From UBA7446 sp049596455 (lineage in GTDB: Bacteria > Bacteroidota > Bacteroidia > Flavobacteriales > Flavobacteriaceae): a DNA stretch of 64,000 nucleotides. Numbering within the stretch: position 1 is the first letter of the stretch; each line of letters opens with the position of its first letter. A model generated the notes under the pieces. It ran no database searches. It was not told where the DNA came from and worked only from the letters and a program-made list of their open reading frames with translations. The position numbers and the translations under genes were made by a program. The DNA lies in the NCBI GenBank assembly GCA_049596455.1, contig JBMYLP010000004.1, positions 1 through 64,000 on the forward strand, read 5' to 3'. Positions 18,068 to 26,186 of this stretch are shown here, in pieces.

Positions 18068-18913
18068 ATGGCATCATTAGAGACCCTTGAGCAACTAATC
18101 CCGCAAGTTCGCCGCGATATTTTACGAATGGTTCATCAAGTAAATTCAGGACACCCCGGAGGCTCATTAGGCTGTGCGGAATTCTTTGTTACGCTCTACA
18201 ACCACGTAATGGAATATTCTACAGATTTTACTATGGACGGTAAAAATGAAGATCTCTTCTTTTTGTCAAACGGACATATTTCCCCAGTATTTTACAGTAC
18301 GCTAGCCCGAAGTGGTTTCTTCCCTGTGGCTGAGCTTGCTACCTTTAGAAAATTAGACTCGAGACTACAAGGACATCCCACCACGCACGAAGGTCTTCCA
18401 GGAGTGCGTATCGCTTCTGGGTCACTTGGTCAGGGCATGTCAGTAGCCATTGGTGCTGCTGAAACCAAAAAATTAAATGGCGACACCCATTTGGTGTATA
18501 GCCTCCACGGTGATGGTGAATTACAAGAAGGTCAAAACTGGGAAGCTATCATGTATGCTGCTGCCAAAGGCATTGATAATCTTATTTCCACTATTGATTA
18601 CAACAAGCAGCAAATTGACGGAAGTACTGATGATGTGTTACCTCTTGGCGATGTGCGCTCAAAACTCGAAGCCTTTGGTTGGGTGGTTATTGATGTTGAA
18701 AAGGGAAATGATATCAAATCTATTATTACTGGGCTAGACGCTGCAAAAGCCGCCAGCGGAAAGCAAAAGCCAGTGGCTATTTTACTACATACCGTAATGG
18801 GAAATGGTGTTGATTTTATGATGCACACCCACGCATGGCATGGCAAGGCACCAAACGATGAACAATTAGCAACAGGATTAGCACAAAACGAAGAAACTTT
18901 AGGGGACTATTAA
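18068..18913 (+). CDS. Transketolase, N-terminal subunit
   Basis: 281 residues from ATG 18068 (a TTG 18 nt upstream lies inside the -7 box and is unlikely). Carries the thiamine-diphosphate half: MVHQVNSGHPGGSLGCAEF and the GDG motif GDGELQEGQNWEAIMYAAAKG...DYNKQQIDG. Pairs with the next gene to make a complete transketolase of the pentose phosphate and Calvin-type sugar shuffles. Split transketolases are common in Bacteroidota. A -7 box TATATTTG lies at 18045-18052, with only a weak -33 (TTG 18027). Confidence 0.93.
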   Translation: MASLETLEQLIPQVRRDILRMVHQVNSGHPGGSLGCAEFFVTLYNHVMEYSTDFTMDGKNEDLFFLSNGHISPVFYSTLARSGFFPVAELATFRKLDSRLQGHPTTHEGLPGVRIASGSLGQGMSVAIGAAETKKLNGDTHLVYSLHGDGELQEGQNWEAIMYAAAKGIDNLISTIDYNKQQIDGSTDDVLPLGDVRSKLEAFGWVVIDVEKGNDIKSIITGLDAAKAASGKQKPVAILLHTVMGNGVDFMMHTHAWHGKAPNDEQLATGLAQNEETLGDY

Positions 18914-18914
18914 G

Positions 18915-19874
18915 ATGGGATTAAAAGAATATACATTTACAGAAAAGATTGATACACGCTCTGGATTTGGCGTTGGACTTGCCGAGTTAGGAGACAAAAA
19001 CCCTGATGTGGTTGCCCTATGCGCCGATTTAACAGGTTCGTTAAAAATGAATGCATTTAAGGATGCACACCCAGAACGATTTTTCCAAATCGGAATTGCC
19101 GAAGCCAACATGATGGGCATTGCAGCAGGAATGACCATAGGCGGAAAAATTCCTTTTACAGGAACCTTTGCCAATTTCTCTACAGGAAGGGTTTATGACC
19201 AAATTCGTCAGTCGATTGCTTACTCACATAAGAATGTGAAAATCTGTGCTTCCCATGCTGGAATCACTCTTGGTGAAGACGGAGCTACGCATCAAATCTT
19301 GGAAGATATAGGGTTAATGAAAATGCTACCCGGCATGACGGTTATTAACACCTGTGACTTTGAACAAACCCGAAAAGCCACACACGCCATAGCTGCACAT
19401 CATGGACCTGTGTATTTGCGTTTTGGCCGTCCAAAAATGCCAAACTTTACTACAGACCTTCCTTTTGAAATTGGAAAAGGAATTGTGCTTCAAGAAGGTA
19501 CAGATGTGACTCTTGTGGCTACAGGTCATTTGGTTTGGGAGGCATTAGAAGCAGCAAAAACGCTTCACGAGCAAGGCATTAGTGCAGAAGTGATTAACAT
19601 ACACACCATAAAACCACTTGATGATGCTCTTATTTTGCAATCAGCCAAAAAGACAGGTGCTGTGGTCAGTTGCGAAGAGCATAATTTCTTGGGCGGACTT
19701 GGCGAAAGCATTGCTCGGGTTTTGGCAACAAATCTCCCTACACCACAAGAGTTTGTTGCTACGCAAGACACCTTTGGTGAATCTGGAACACCAGCGCAGT
19801 TACTGGAAAAATACGGACTAAATGCTGCTGCTATAGTGCAAAAAGCACAGACGGCTATGGCTCGTAAAGCTTAG
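18915..19874 (+). CDS. Transketolase, C-terminal subunit
   Basis: 319 residues. Pyrimidine-binding domain (TRSGFGVGLAELGDKNPDVVALCADLTGS, with FFQIGIAEANMMGIAAGM including the activating Glu) followed by the transketolase C-terminal domain (about 195-315). Begins one base after the stop of the N-terminal subunit, so they are co-translated as one enzyme. Its last 4 bp overlap the convergent FKBP-like gene. Confidence 0.93.
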   Translation: MGLKEYTFTEKIDTRSGFGVGLAELGDKNPDVVALCADLTGSLKMNAFKDAHPERFFQIGIAEANMMGIAAGMTIGGKIPFTGTFANFSTGRVYDQIRQSIAYSHKNVKICASHAGITLGEDGATHQILEDIGLMKMLPGMTVINTCDFEQTRKATHAIAAHHGPVYLRFGRPKMPNFTTDLPFEIGKGIVLQEGTDVTLVATGHLVWEALEAAKTLHEQGISAEVINIHTIKPLDDALILQSAKKTGAVVSCEEHNFLGGLGESIARVLATNLPTPQEFVATQDTFGESGTPAQLLEKYGLNAAAIVQKAQTAMARKA

Positions 19875-20764
19875 TCTTTATCTAAATAATCGGGGGTGCC
19901 GTCGTTATCGGTGTCATCAGGTGTACCGTCATTATTTTCATCATACTCATTGCGAGTTAGAATTTTGTCGTTGTCGTCATCAACATCGCGATAGTTTGGC
20001 ACGCCATCACTGTCTGTATCGTCATCAAAATAACCATCACCATCCACATCTTCCAAATGGGTAGGCACAGAGTCACCATCGTGGTCGGTGGTATTGTAAG
20101 TGTATAAATCCACGGCAAAAATTAAGGGAGAGTAAGCAGGAATTCCACTCGCGGATATTTGATTGTAATATCCCAAAGCTGAAGGCATAAATACCGCCGC
20201 AGAACCAAATCCACTAAAGGAATAGGTACCGTCTGTGTTTACGGTTGGTGTCGCCGCTTTTTTGATATAAGGCATTAGTGCACCAAATCCTTTGACAACG
20301 CTCAGCGACTCAAACCAAATAGGAGAAGTTCGCTCATCAAACTTAGTTAGATTCAACAGCATTCCTTTGTAGGTAACAAAAACACTATCGGCAACCGTTG
20401 GCGAGGTGCCAACTCCCTCTCTAAGTGGAAGGATATAAGCTGTGTGATCGTGATAAATATCGTCCGCATCCTTAATCTTTATGGTAATCTCGTTAACCTG
20501 ATCAATAAGCGGTGTCTTATTCGCATTTTCTCCTTTGATTGTATCAATTGTAAAAGAGACCAATTTGTCACTCGCAGCGTTTTGATATTCTTCGTAGTTA
20601 TAAAAACGATTGCGCAAAAACGTTTGTAGCGAGTCATTGTCCACGTCTCGTTGAGCAGTGTAATCTCTTGGCGGTTCAACAAAGCCTCTTCGCTGTTCGT
20701 CTTGACAAGAAGTTAATAAAGCCAAAAAACAAAAAATTCCTAAAAAATGCGTTAGTTTGTTCAT
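19871..20764 (-). CDS. FKBP-type peptidyl-prolyl isomerase-like lipoprotein with calcium-binding tail
   Basis: 297 residues. Lipoprotein signal (FLALLTSC, Cys20). The middle (about 85-220) fits an FKBP fold: LPLREGVGTSPTVADSVFVTYKGMLLNLTKFDERT and a later GYYNQISASGIPAYSPLIFAVDLY. Residues about 227-297 are thrombospondin type-3-like acidic repeats (DGDSVPTHLEDVDGDGYFDD, DSDGVPNYRDVDDDND, DNDGTPDYLDKD), expected to bind calcium. Related to GldI-type periplasmic foldases of Flavobacteria. Whether the active site is functional is uncertain. Confidence 0.82.
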   Translation of the reverse strand: MNKLTHFLGIFCFLALLTSCQDEQRRGFVEPPRDYTAQRDVDNDSLQTFLRNRFYNYEEYQNAASDKLVSFTIDTIKGENANKTPLIDQVNEITIKIKDADDIYHDHTAYILPLREGVGTSPTVADSVFVTYKGMLLNLTKFDERTSPIWFESLSVVKGFGALMPYIKKAATPTVNTDGTYSFSGFGSAAVFMPSALGYYNQISASGIPAYSPLIFAVDLYTYNTTDHDGDSVPTHLEDVDGDGYFDDDTDSDGVPNYRDVDDDNDKILTRNEYDENNDGTPDDTDNDGTPDYLDKD

Positions 20765-20825
20765 CGATAAGATTTAAGGTGCAAGATACAATTTTCGTGC
20801 ATTTTTACACGAAAATCCAAAAAGG

Positions 20826-21197
20826 ATGCGAATAGACAAATATCTTTGGGCAGTACGGTTTTTCAAGTCAAGGAATGCGGCAAGCATTGCCTGCAAAAAG
20901 GGCTATGTTCAAGTGGAGGGTCAAAACGTAAAACCTTCAAGGGAAATATATGTCTCTGATAGTATTTCGTTACGCAAAAACCAACTTACCACCGAATTGT
21001 ATGTATTAGATTTACCCAAAAGTCGTGTGGGTGCCAAGCTAGTGCCTCAATATTGTAAAAACATTACCCCAAAAGAAACTATTGAGATGCACGATGCCAT
21101 TATCGAAAACCAACGCTTGTCTAGAGTTAAAGGCGCAGGAAGACCCAGTAAAAAAGACCGTAGGGATTTAGAAGATTTTTTGGATGAGGATGCCTAA
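20826..21197 (+). CDS. S4-domain RNA-binding protein, Hsp15-like
   Basis: 123 residues. S4 domain at the N-terminus (MRIDKYLWAVRFFKSRNAASIACKKGYVQVEGQNVKPSREI), then a basic tail (GAGRPSKKDRRDLEDFL). This matches the HslR family, which binds stalled 50S subunits with nascent chains in E. coli. ATG at 20826 lies directly after a short AT-rich gap; diverges from the FKBP-like gene. Confidence 0.88.
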   Translation: MRIDKYLWAVRFFKSRNAASIACKKGYVQVEGQNVKPSREIYVSDSISLRKNQLTTELYVLDLPKSRVGAKLVPQYCKNITPKETIEMHDAIIENQRLSRVKGAGRPSKKDRRDLEDFLDEDA

Positions 21198-21220
21198 CAG
21201 ATAATCCGTATTTTTGTGTT

Positions 21221-21715
21221 ATGAGTGAAACCATTTTAACTGCTGAACTGATTGAGCACAAACTGGAACGTATAGCGTACCAAATTCTGGAAGCCAACAT
21301 CGAGCATAACGAAATTGTTTTGGCAGGCATTTTAAAAAACGGCTATGCCGTAGCGGAACGTATTTCAGATTACTTGAAAAAGATTTCTTCAAAAAAAGTT
21401 TTACTCTGCGAGGTCTATATCGATAAAAAAAATCCGTTAAAAGCTGTTACAACTTCACTTTCCGAAAAAGATTATGCTGAAAAGTCAGTAACGGTCATTG
21501 ATGATGTATTGCATTCTGGAACAACCCTAATTTATGCGGTACGTCACTTTTTGACTGTTCCATTACAACAATGTAACACTGCCGTGTTGGTAGATAGAAA
21601 TCATAAAAAGTACCCTGTTAAGGCAGATTTTAAAGGGGTATCTCTTTCCACTTCAATCAACGAAAATGTTGTGGTTAAAGTCTCCAAAGGAAAGTTTACA
21701 GCCTCATTGGCATAG
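21221..21715 (+). CDS. Phosphoribosyltransferase domain protein
   Basis: 164 residues. PRPP-binding motif VTVIDDVLHSGTTLIYAV at about 87-104 is intact, with the hood segment near the N-terminus (IVLAGILKNGYAVAERISDYL). It resembles PyrR/hypoxanthine-type phosphoribosyltransferases; the exact base is not decidable. Starts 23 nt after the S4 gene and overlaps the convergent aroK by 12 bp. Confidence 0.82.
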   Translation: MSETILTAELIEHKLERIAYQILEANIEHNEIVLAGILKNGYAVAERISDYLKKISSKKVLLCEVYIDKKNPLKAVTTSLSEKDYAEKSVTVIDDVLHSGTTLIYAVRHFLTVPLQQCNTAVLVDRNHKKYPVKADFKGVSLSTSINENVVVKVSKGKFTASLA

Positions 21716-22246
21716 GGTAGCAATGGCATTTACAACTTCTTGAACTGACTTGTTGTCAACGGAAATTCGATGGCTTGCTTCATTGTAAAAATGTTGCCGT
21801 TCAAAAACGTGTTTTGCTACAAACTCCTTTAGCTCATTTTCGGAGTTTGTGTGAGCAATCAATGGTCTGCTTTTCCGAAATGGAAAAAGTCGTGCTGCTA
21901 AAGAAGCTGCAGTTGCCTCAAGGTAAAAAACATGTGGGGTGGCATTATTAATATGCGTCATGTTATCGTAATAACACGGCGTACCACCACCCAACGAAAG
22001 TATTCTGGATGAAGGATTTTTTAGGACTTTTAATAGCATTTCGTGCTCTACTTCTCTAAACCATTTAGCCCCTTTTTTTGCAAATAAATCAGGGACAGAA
22101 CACTTATAAGTTGATGCAATGTAATCATCCAAATCCTCAAAAGGCATATTAAGATGTTTGGCAAGTGCCGCACCAATGGTGGACTTACCACAACCCATAT
22201 AACCTAATAATATGATAATGTTGGGGTTAGTAAAAACGTTTGGCAT
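21704..22246 (-). CDS. aroK: Shikimate kinase
   Basis: 180 residues from MPNVFTNPNIIILLGYMGCGKSTIG; an upstream in-frame ATG adds eight non-family residues. Walker A is GYMGCGKST; DDYI (shikimate-binding Asp), the FxxRE-type WFREVEHEML, SLGGGTPCY and the lid RPLI are all present. Phosphorylates shikimate in aromatic amino acid synthesis. A minus-strand -7 box TAAATTTG sits at 22275-22268. Confidence 0.93.
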   Translation of the reverse strand: MPNVFTNPNIIILLGYMGCGKSTIGAALAKHLNMPFEDLDDYIASTYKCSVPDLFAKKGAKWFREVEHEMLLKVLKNPSSRILSLGGGTPCYYDNMTHINNATPHVFYLEATAASLAARLFPFRKSRPLIAHTNSENELKEFVAKHVFERQHFYNEASHRISVDNKSVQEVVNAIATLCQ

Positions 22247-22288
22247 CAATGAATGATTTATGTACTGCAAATTTAGGGGAATTTAATC

Positions 22289-22320
22289 TTTGAATAATCA
22301 TCAAAATGCGCCTATATTTG
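22289..22320 (+). promoter_or_regulatory. tRNA-Lys/tRNA-Leu promoter
   Basis: TTTG (22289-22292), 20 nt, TATATTTG (22313-22320): a full match to the Bacteroidota consensus, 14 nt before tRNA-Lys. Confidence 0.8.
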
Positions 22321-22334
22321 CACCTTCAAAAACC

Positions 22335-22407
22335 GACTTGGTAGCTCAGCTGGTAGAGCATCTCCCTTTTAAGGAGAGGGTCCTGGGTTCGAACCCCAGC
22401 CAAGTCA
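22335..22407 (+). tRNA. tRNA-Lys (TTT)
   Basis: 73 nt. Acceptor GACTTGG pairs with CCAAGTC (22400-22406), discriminator A. Anticodon loop CTTTTAA gives TTT. T-arm GGGTTCGAACCCC is canonical. CCA is not encoded. Confidence 0.97.
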
Positions 22408-22421
22408 CAAGTCTTCCAAAG

Positions 22422-22507
22422 GCGCACGTGGCGGAACTGGTAGACGCGCTAGGTTGAGGGCCTAGTGGGAGTTAAATCCCGTGGAGGTTCGATTCCTCTC
22501 GTGCGCA
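22422..22507 (+). tRNA. tRNA-Leu (GAG)
   Basis: 86 nt with the long variable arm of class II tRNAs. Acceptor GCGCACG pairs with CGTGCGC (22500-22506). Anticodon loop TTGAGGG between CTAGG and CCTAG gives GAG. Begins 14 nt after tRNA-Lys, same transcript. Confidence 0.96.
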
Positions 22508-22554
22508 CGTTATTTATAACGTTTTCAAGTTCTTATATCATTTTTTTTTGTAAA

Positions 22555-22588
22555 TTTGTTTAAAATTGTTCGGAAAAGATTAAACAAA
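22555..22588 (+). promoter_or_regulatory. Candidate CarH-type operator: TTTGTTTAA-N16-TTAAACAAA
   Basis: Perfect 9-bp arms (22555-22563 and 22580-22588) separated by 16 nt. The left arm overlaps a -7 box (TAAATTTG, 22551-22558) and the right arm reaches the A of the merR-like ATG, so a bound protein would block the gene. The same arms and spacer recur at 32097-32132 before the photolyase operon. Confidence 0.65.
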
Positions 22589-23493
22589 TGGATCGCGTTA
22601 AAAATAGTTTTACCATCAAAAACCTAGAGCATCTCTCTGGTATAAAAGCACACACGATTCGTATTTGGGAAAAGCGTTACAATTTATTTGAACCTCAACG
22701 TACCGATACGAATATCAGAATGTACGATCTTGAAAATCTCCAAAAGCTTTTAAATGTCACGCTGTTGTATAACAACGGCTACAAAATTTCAAAGATTGCT
22801 CGATTATCCTCAGAAGAAGTCACAACCAATGTTCACAATTTAACCATTAATAAAACTGCAGACGACTGGTCTATTGGCTTGTTTAAGCTTGCCATGATTA
22901 ACTTTGATCAGCGGTTGTTTACCAAAACATTTAATGAGCTTCTTGATCAATTTTCGTTTAGAGAAATTTTCAAAAACGTATTTATCCCACTAATGAATGA
23001 GCTTGGTGTGCTGTGGCAAACCAACTCTATAAGCCCTTCACACGAGCACTTTATTACCAGTCTTGTAAAGCAAAAAATTCATGCCATGTGTGAAGAATTG
23101 CAAGCAAAAGAAACGAGACGAAATGACAGACGTTTTGTGCTCTATTTGCCTGATAACGAAATTCACGAACTTGGTTTGTTATACTTGCAATACGAGGTGC
23201 TCAACAACGGTTTTCAGTGTGTTTTTCTTGGGCAGTCAGTACCTATTGAAAGCTTAAAAAATCTTGTTGATATTGGAGAGCCCATCACGTTCTTGTCGTA
23301 CTTTACGATTGAACCCTCGCAAGATAAAATTAAAGCTTATTTAAATACTTTTTCTGCTGAAATCATTCAAAATATATCTTGTGATTTATGGATTTTAGGG
23401 TATCAAACCCAGTTTATCAAAGAAGAACTTCCAGAAAAAATTAACATTTTTAACTCCATTGATGATGTTGTTAAAATGTTGAGTATTGTTTGA
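22588..23493 (+). CDS. CarH/LitR-like MerR-family regulator with B12-binding domain
   Basis: 301 residues. MerR helix-turn-helix at 8-75 (FTIKNLEHLSGIKAHTIRIWEKRY), helical B12-cap domain (about 95-175) and Rossmann-type B12 domain (about 180-300). The light-sensor signature W-x9-EH is present (Trp143, Glu153, His154) and the cobalamin motif ExHxxG is present (Glu191, His193, Gly196), so adenosylcobalamin binding is plausible. Proteins of this type repress carotenoid genes in the dark and release DNA in light. crtB and crtZ follow directly, in keeping with that role. Its start codon is overlapped by an inverted repeat, which suggests autoregulation. Confidence 0.88.
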   Translation: MDRVKNSFTIKNLEHLSGIKAHTIRIWEKRYNLFEPQRTDTNIRMYDLENLQKLLNVTLLYNNGYKISKIARLSSEEVTTNVHNLTINKTADDWSIGLFKLAMINFDQRLFTKTFNELLDQFSFREIFKNVFIPLMNELGVLWQTNSISPSHEHFITSLVKQKIHAMCEELQAKETRRNDRRFVLYLPDNEIHELGLLYLQYEVLNNGFQCVFLGQSVPIESLKNLVDIGEPITFLSYFTIEPSQDKIKAYLNTFSAEIIQNISCDLWILGYQTQFIKEELPEKINIFNSIDDVVKMLSIV

Positions 23494-23570
23494 AATTAAT
23501 TAAACATTTAACAGTTCGAACGTAACTTTTATTTTTTTTTTCTGTTATATTTACAGTCAACAAACTAGTT

Positions 23571-24410
23571 ATGAAAGCGCTTTTCGATCAAGTTTCGCAC
23601 CAATGCAGTAAGCTCGTAACGGAGTCTTACAGTACTTCTTTTTCTTTAGCTACTCGAATGCTTTCAACTGAAATACGCCAAGACATCTACAACATTTACG
23701 GTTTTGTGCGATTTGCCGATGAAATTGTAGACAGCTTCCATCAATATGATAAACCTGTTTTATTTGAACGCTTTGAAAAAGCATTAGGTAACGCACTTCA
23801 AGACAAAATCAGTTTAAACCCTATCCTTAACAGTTTTCAAGAAACCGTACATCGCTACAATATTGATCACGAGCACATTGACGCTTTTATGCAAAGCATG
23901 CGCTGGGATTTATCCAAAAAAGTTTACGAATCAGAAAGTGAATACAAACAATACATTTACGGCTCTGCAGACGTTGTAGGCCTGATGTGTTTAAAGGTTT
24001 TTGTAAAAGGAGACCAGCACCTCTTCGAATCCCTCAAAGATGCTGCAATGGCGTTGGGATCTGCCTTTCAAAAGGTTAATTTTTTACGTGATTTAAAAGC
24101 TGATTTCGATCACCTCGAACGCACTTATTTCCCTAATGTTGACATGAATTGCTTTGACGAAAGTTCAAAGCAACTCATTATCGCTGAAATTGAAGCTGAT
24201 TTTAAAAAAGGACTCTCAGGCATTTTTAAGCTGCCAGATGACGCAAAATTTGGTGTTTATACTGCCTACAAATATTATATGCGTTTGCTTAAAAAATTAA
24301 AGCGAACCCCTTCAAATCAGATAAAATCGAAGCGTATTAGAGTGCCTAACTACCAAAAAGCAGATGTGCTTGCCCGATCATTTATCCGATATCAGTTCAA
24401 TGTCCTTTAA
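23571..24410 (+). CDS. crtB: Phytoene/squalene synthase, phytoene synthase type
   Basis: 279 residues. Condenses two geranylgeranyl diphosphates to phytoene. Both Asp-rich motifs are present: DEIVD (in FVRFADEIVDSF) and DLKADFDHLERTYFP; SFxLATRML at the N-terminus is typical. It follows the CarH-like gene by 77 nt and precedes crtZ by 12 nt. The gap contains a half-site TTAAACA (23500-23506) and a TATATTTA box, so a separate promoter is possible. The desaturase crtI and cyclase crtY are not in this window. Confidence 0.93.
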   Translation: MKALFDQVSHQCSKLVTESYSTSFSLATRMLSTEIRQDIYNIYGFVRFADEIVDSFHQYDKPVLFERFEKALGNALQDKISLNPILNSFQETVHRYNIDHEHIDAFMQSMRWDLSKKVYESESEYKQYIYGSADVVGLMCLKVFVKGDQHLFESLKDAAMALGSAFQKVNFLRDLKADFDHLERTYFPNVDMNCFDESSKQLIIAEIEADFKKGLSGIFKLPDDAKFGVYTAYKYYMRLLKKLKRTPSNQIKSKRIRVPNYQKADVLARSFIRYQFNVL

Positions 24411-24422
24411 GTCACATTATTT

Positions 24423-24869
24423 ATGAGCCTAATTGCCCAAATTGGTACTTTCTTTCTGACTTTTTTTATCATGGAATTTATGGCGTGGTTTACACACAAA
24501 TACGTCATGCATGGGTTTTTATGGTCACTGCATAAAGATCATCATCACAAAGACCACAACTCATGGTTTGAGCGAAACGACTTGTTTTTTATCTTCTACG
24601 CTGTTGTTAGTGCTGGCTGTGTAATTCTTTGGGGAGAATATAATTTTGCCCCTGGACTCGCTATTGGCATTGGGATATTTGCCTACGGTCTTGCCTATTT
24701 TTTAGTGCATGATATCTTTATTCACCAGCGATTTAAAATCTGGCGAAATGCCAACAATCGCTATGCACGAGGCGTACGCCGAGCACATAAAATCCACCAC
24801 AAACATTTGAGTAAAGAAGATGGCGAGTGCTTTGGTATGCTATGGGTACCGTTAAAATATTTTAAATAG
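24423..24869 (+). CDS. crtZ: Beta-carotene hydroxylase
   Basis: 148 residues with four hydrophobic helices and the histidine clusters of the fatty-acid-hydroxylase superfamily: HKYVMHG, HKDHHHKDH, HDIFIHQ, HKIHHKH. Length and layout are those of CrtZ, a di-iron membrane enzyme that adds hydroxyls to the rings of beta-carotene, giving zeaxanthin. Third gene of the regulator-crtB-crtZ operon; its end overlaps the convergent ribH by 8 bp. Confidence 0.92.
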   Translation: MSLIAQIGTFFLTFFIMEFMAWFTHKYVMHGFLWSLHKDHHHKDHNSWFERNDLFFIFYAVVSAGCVILWGEYNFAPGLAIGIGIFAYGLAYFLVHDIFIHQRFKIWRNANNRYARGVRRAHKIHHKHLSKEDGECFGMLWVPLKYFK

Positions 24870-25329
24870 AAAGATGCGCCATTTCGATGGCTGCTGCCGC
24901 TGCCTCTGCGCCTTTATTTCCGAGTGCGCCTCCACTCCTAGCTTGTGCCTGTTCTAATGTATCATCAGTCAAGACACCAAAAACCACAGGAACAATTCCC
25001 AGAAGATTTAAATCTTTTATTCCGTTTGAAACCGCTTGGCACACATAATCAAAATGTGCAGTTTCACCTCTTATAACACTGCCCAATGCAACTACAGCAT
25101 CAAAACCAGCATCAACAGCTATTTTACAGCCATAAATCAACTCAAAACTTCCCGAAACGTCTAAGCGCTTAACGTTGGTGCAACCTTTTTGCTCCAACAC
25201 ATCTAAAGCACCTTGATAGAGATTTTTAGTAATGGAGGCGTTCCAACCCGAAACAACCAACGCAATACGAAGGTTTTTCGCACTAGGAAGGCGTTCCAAA
25301 TCTAACGATCCGTGCTGTGCAGTAGCCAT
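24862..25329 (-). CDS. ribH: 6,7-dimethyl-8-ribityllumazine synthase
   Basis: 155 residues. Penultimate step of riboflavin synthesis. Signatures: VSGWNASITKNL, GSFELIYGCKIA, ALGSVIRGETAHFDYVCQAV (with the catalytic His) and FGVLTDDTLEQAQARSG. Follows the TPR gene by 3 nt. No FMN riboswitch was seen upstream. Flavin supply is of interest because flavin-dependent photolyases lie nearby, but there is no direct link. Confidence 0.95.
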   Translation of the reverse strand: MATAQHGSLDLERLPSAKNLRIALVVSGWNASITKNLYQGALDVLEQKGCTNVKRLDVSGSFELIYGCKIAVDAGFDAVVALGSVIRGETAHFDYVCQAVSNGIKDLNLLGIVPVVFGVLTDDTLEQAQARSGGALGNKGAEAAAAAIEMAHLSI

Positions 25330-25332
25330 AAA

Positions 25333-26088
25333 TTAGTTTTGCGCTTGTGCCAAAAGGACGGCAACTTTATCTGCCTCTGGTGCAGATGCGTAGTTTTCTT
25401 TGAGTTCCTCCAAAAGTTTGGCTGCCTTACTGTTATCACTAACCGCCATGGCCACCTGCGCGCCCTTAAGTAAAAAGCGGGGTGTGGTTAAGTCGTTATC
25501 AGCAAAAGAAGCTGCTTTTTGATAGTACTCTAGTGCATCTTCCAACTGATTAAGCTCTGCAAAGGCATCACCGATACCACCCAAAGCAAGCGCCCCAAGT
25601 ACAGGGTCATCAGATGAAAAATCATCCAAATAGGAGATAGCTTGTTCATAATCCCCTTGCTGTAAATAAATCATGCCGGCATTGTATGTTGCCAATTGCG
25701 CCGCATCTGAACTACCGTAGTTTTCGATGATTTCAACAAAACCAGGAGTAACGCCATCGCCATCAAGTGCAAGTGAATAAAGCGAGTCTTGTACAGTAGG
25801 GTCTTGCATACCCTCATTAAAATACGCTTGCGCTTGCGCCATGGCATTGGTAGATTCTTCATTAAGCGGTTTTACCACAAAATTCATGTACGCCAAATAA
25901 GCAAGTACAATAACCACAATGGCACCAATGGTAGCTAAAATATAGTTTTGATTACGTGCTACCCACGCCTCTGCACGACCTGCAGAAGTGTCAAGAGTGG
26001 TGAACACTTCAGCAGTGACACTATCTTGTTCTGGAGCATGTTGTTGTGCCGATTTAATTTTACCTCCGCGTTTTTTGTACGTTGCCAT
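25333..26088 (-). CDS. Membrane-anchored tetratricopeptide-repeat protein
   Basis: 251 residues. Basic N-terminus (MATYKKRGGKIKSAQQ), one transmembrane helix (about 50-70, YILATIGAIVVIVLAYLAYM), then TPR-like helices (about 85-245; YNAGMIYLQQGDYEQAISYLDDFS, GDAFAELNQLEDALEYYQKAASF). Resembles the YfgM/ancillary-translocon type of TPR protein. The role is inferred only. Coupled closely to ribH. Confidence 0.75.
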   Translation of the reverse strand: MATYKKRGGKIKSAQQHAPEQDSVTAEVFTTLDTSAGRAEAWVARNQNYILATIGAIVVIVLAYLAYMNFVVKPLNEESTNAMAQAQAYFNEGMQDPTVQDSLYSLALDGDGVTPGFVEIIENYGSSDAAQLATYNAGMIYLQQGDYEQAISYLDDFSSDDPVLGALALGGIGDAFAELNQLEDALEYYQKAASFADNDLTTPRFLLKGAQVAMAVSDNSKAAKLLEELKENYASAPEADKVAVLLAQAQN

Positions 26089-26186
26089 GTTGAAAAAGTT
26101 ATGAAGGCAAAAATAAAATTTTTATTCAATACAGCTTGCCACTAAATTGTTTATTTTGGTAGCTACATTCGCATCTTATTTTTGGC

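Noticed and set aside
23475..23508. Full operator before crtB
   Set aside because: Only the right half (TTAAACA) is good; the left half at the 16-nt distance matches about 5 of 9 bases, so at most a half-site.
24862..25332. FMN riboswitch for ribH
   Set aside because: The gene is within an operon behind the TPR gene and no RFN-like conserved sequence was seen upstream of either gene.
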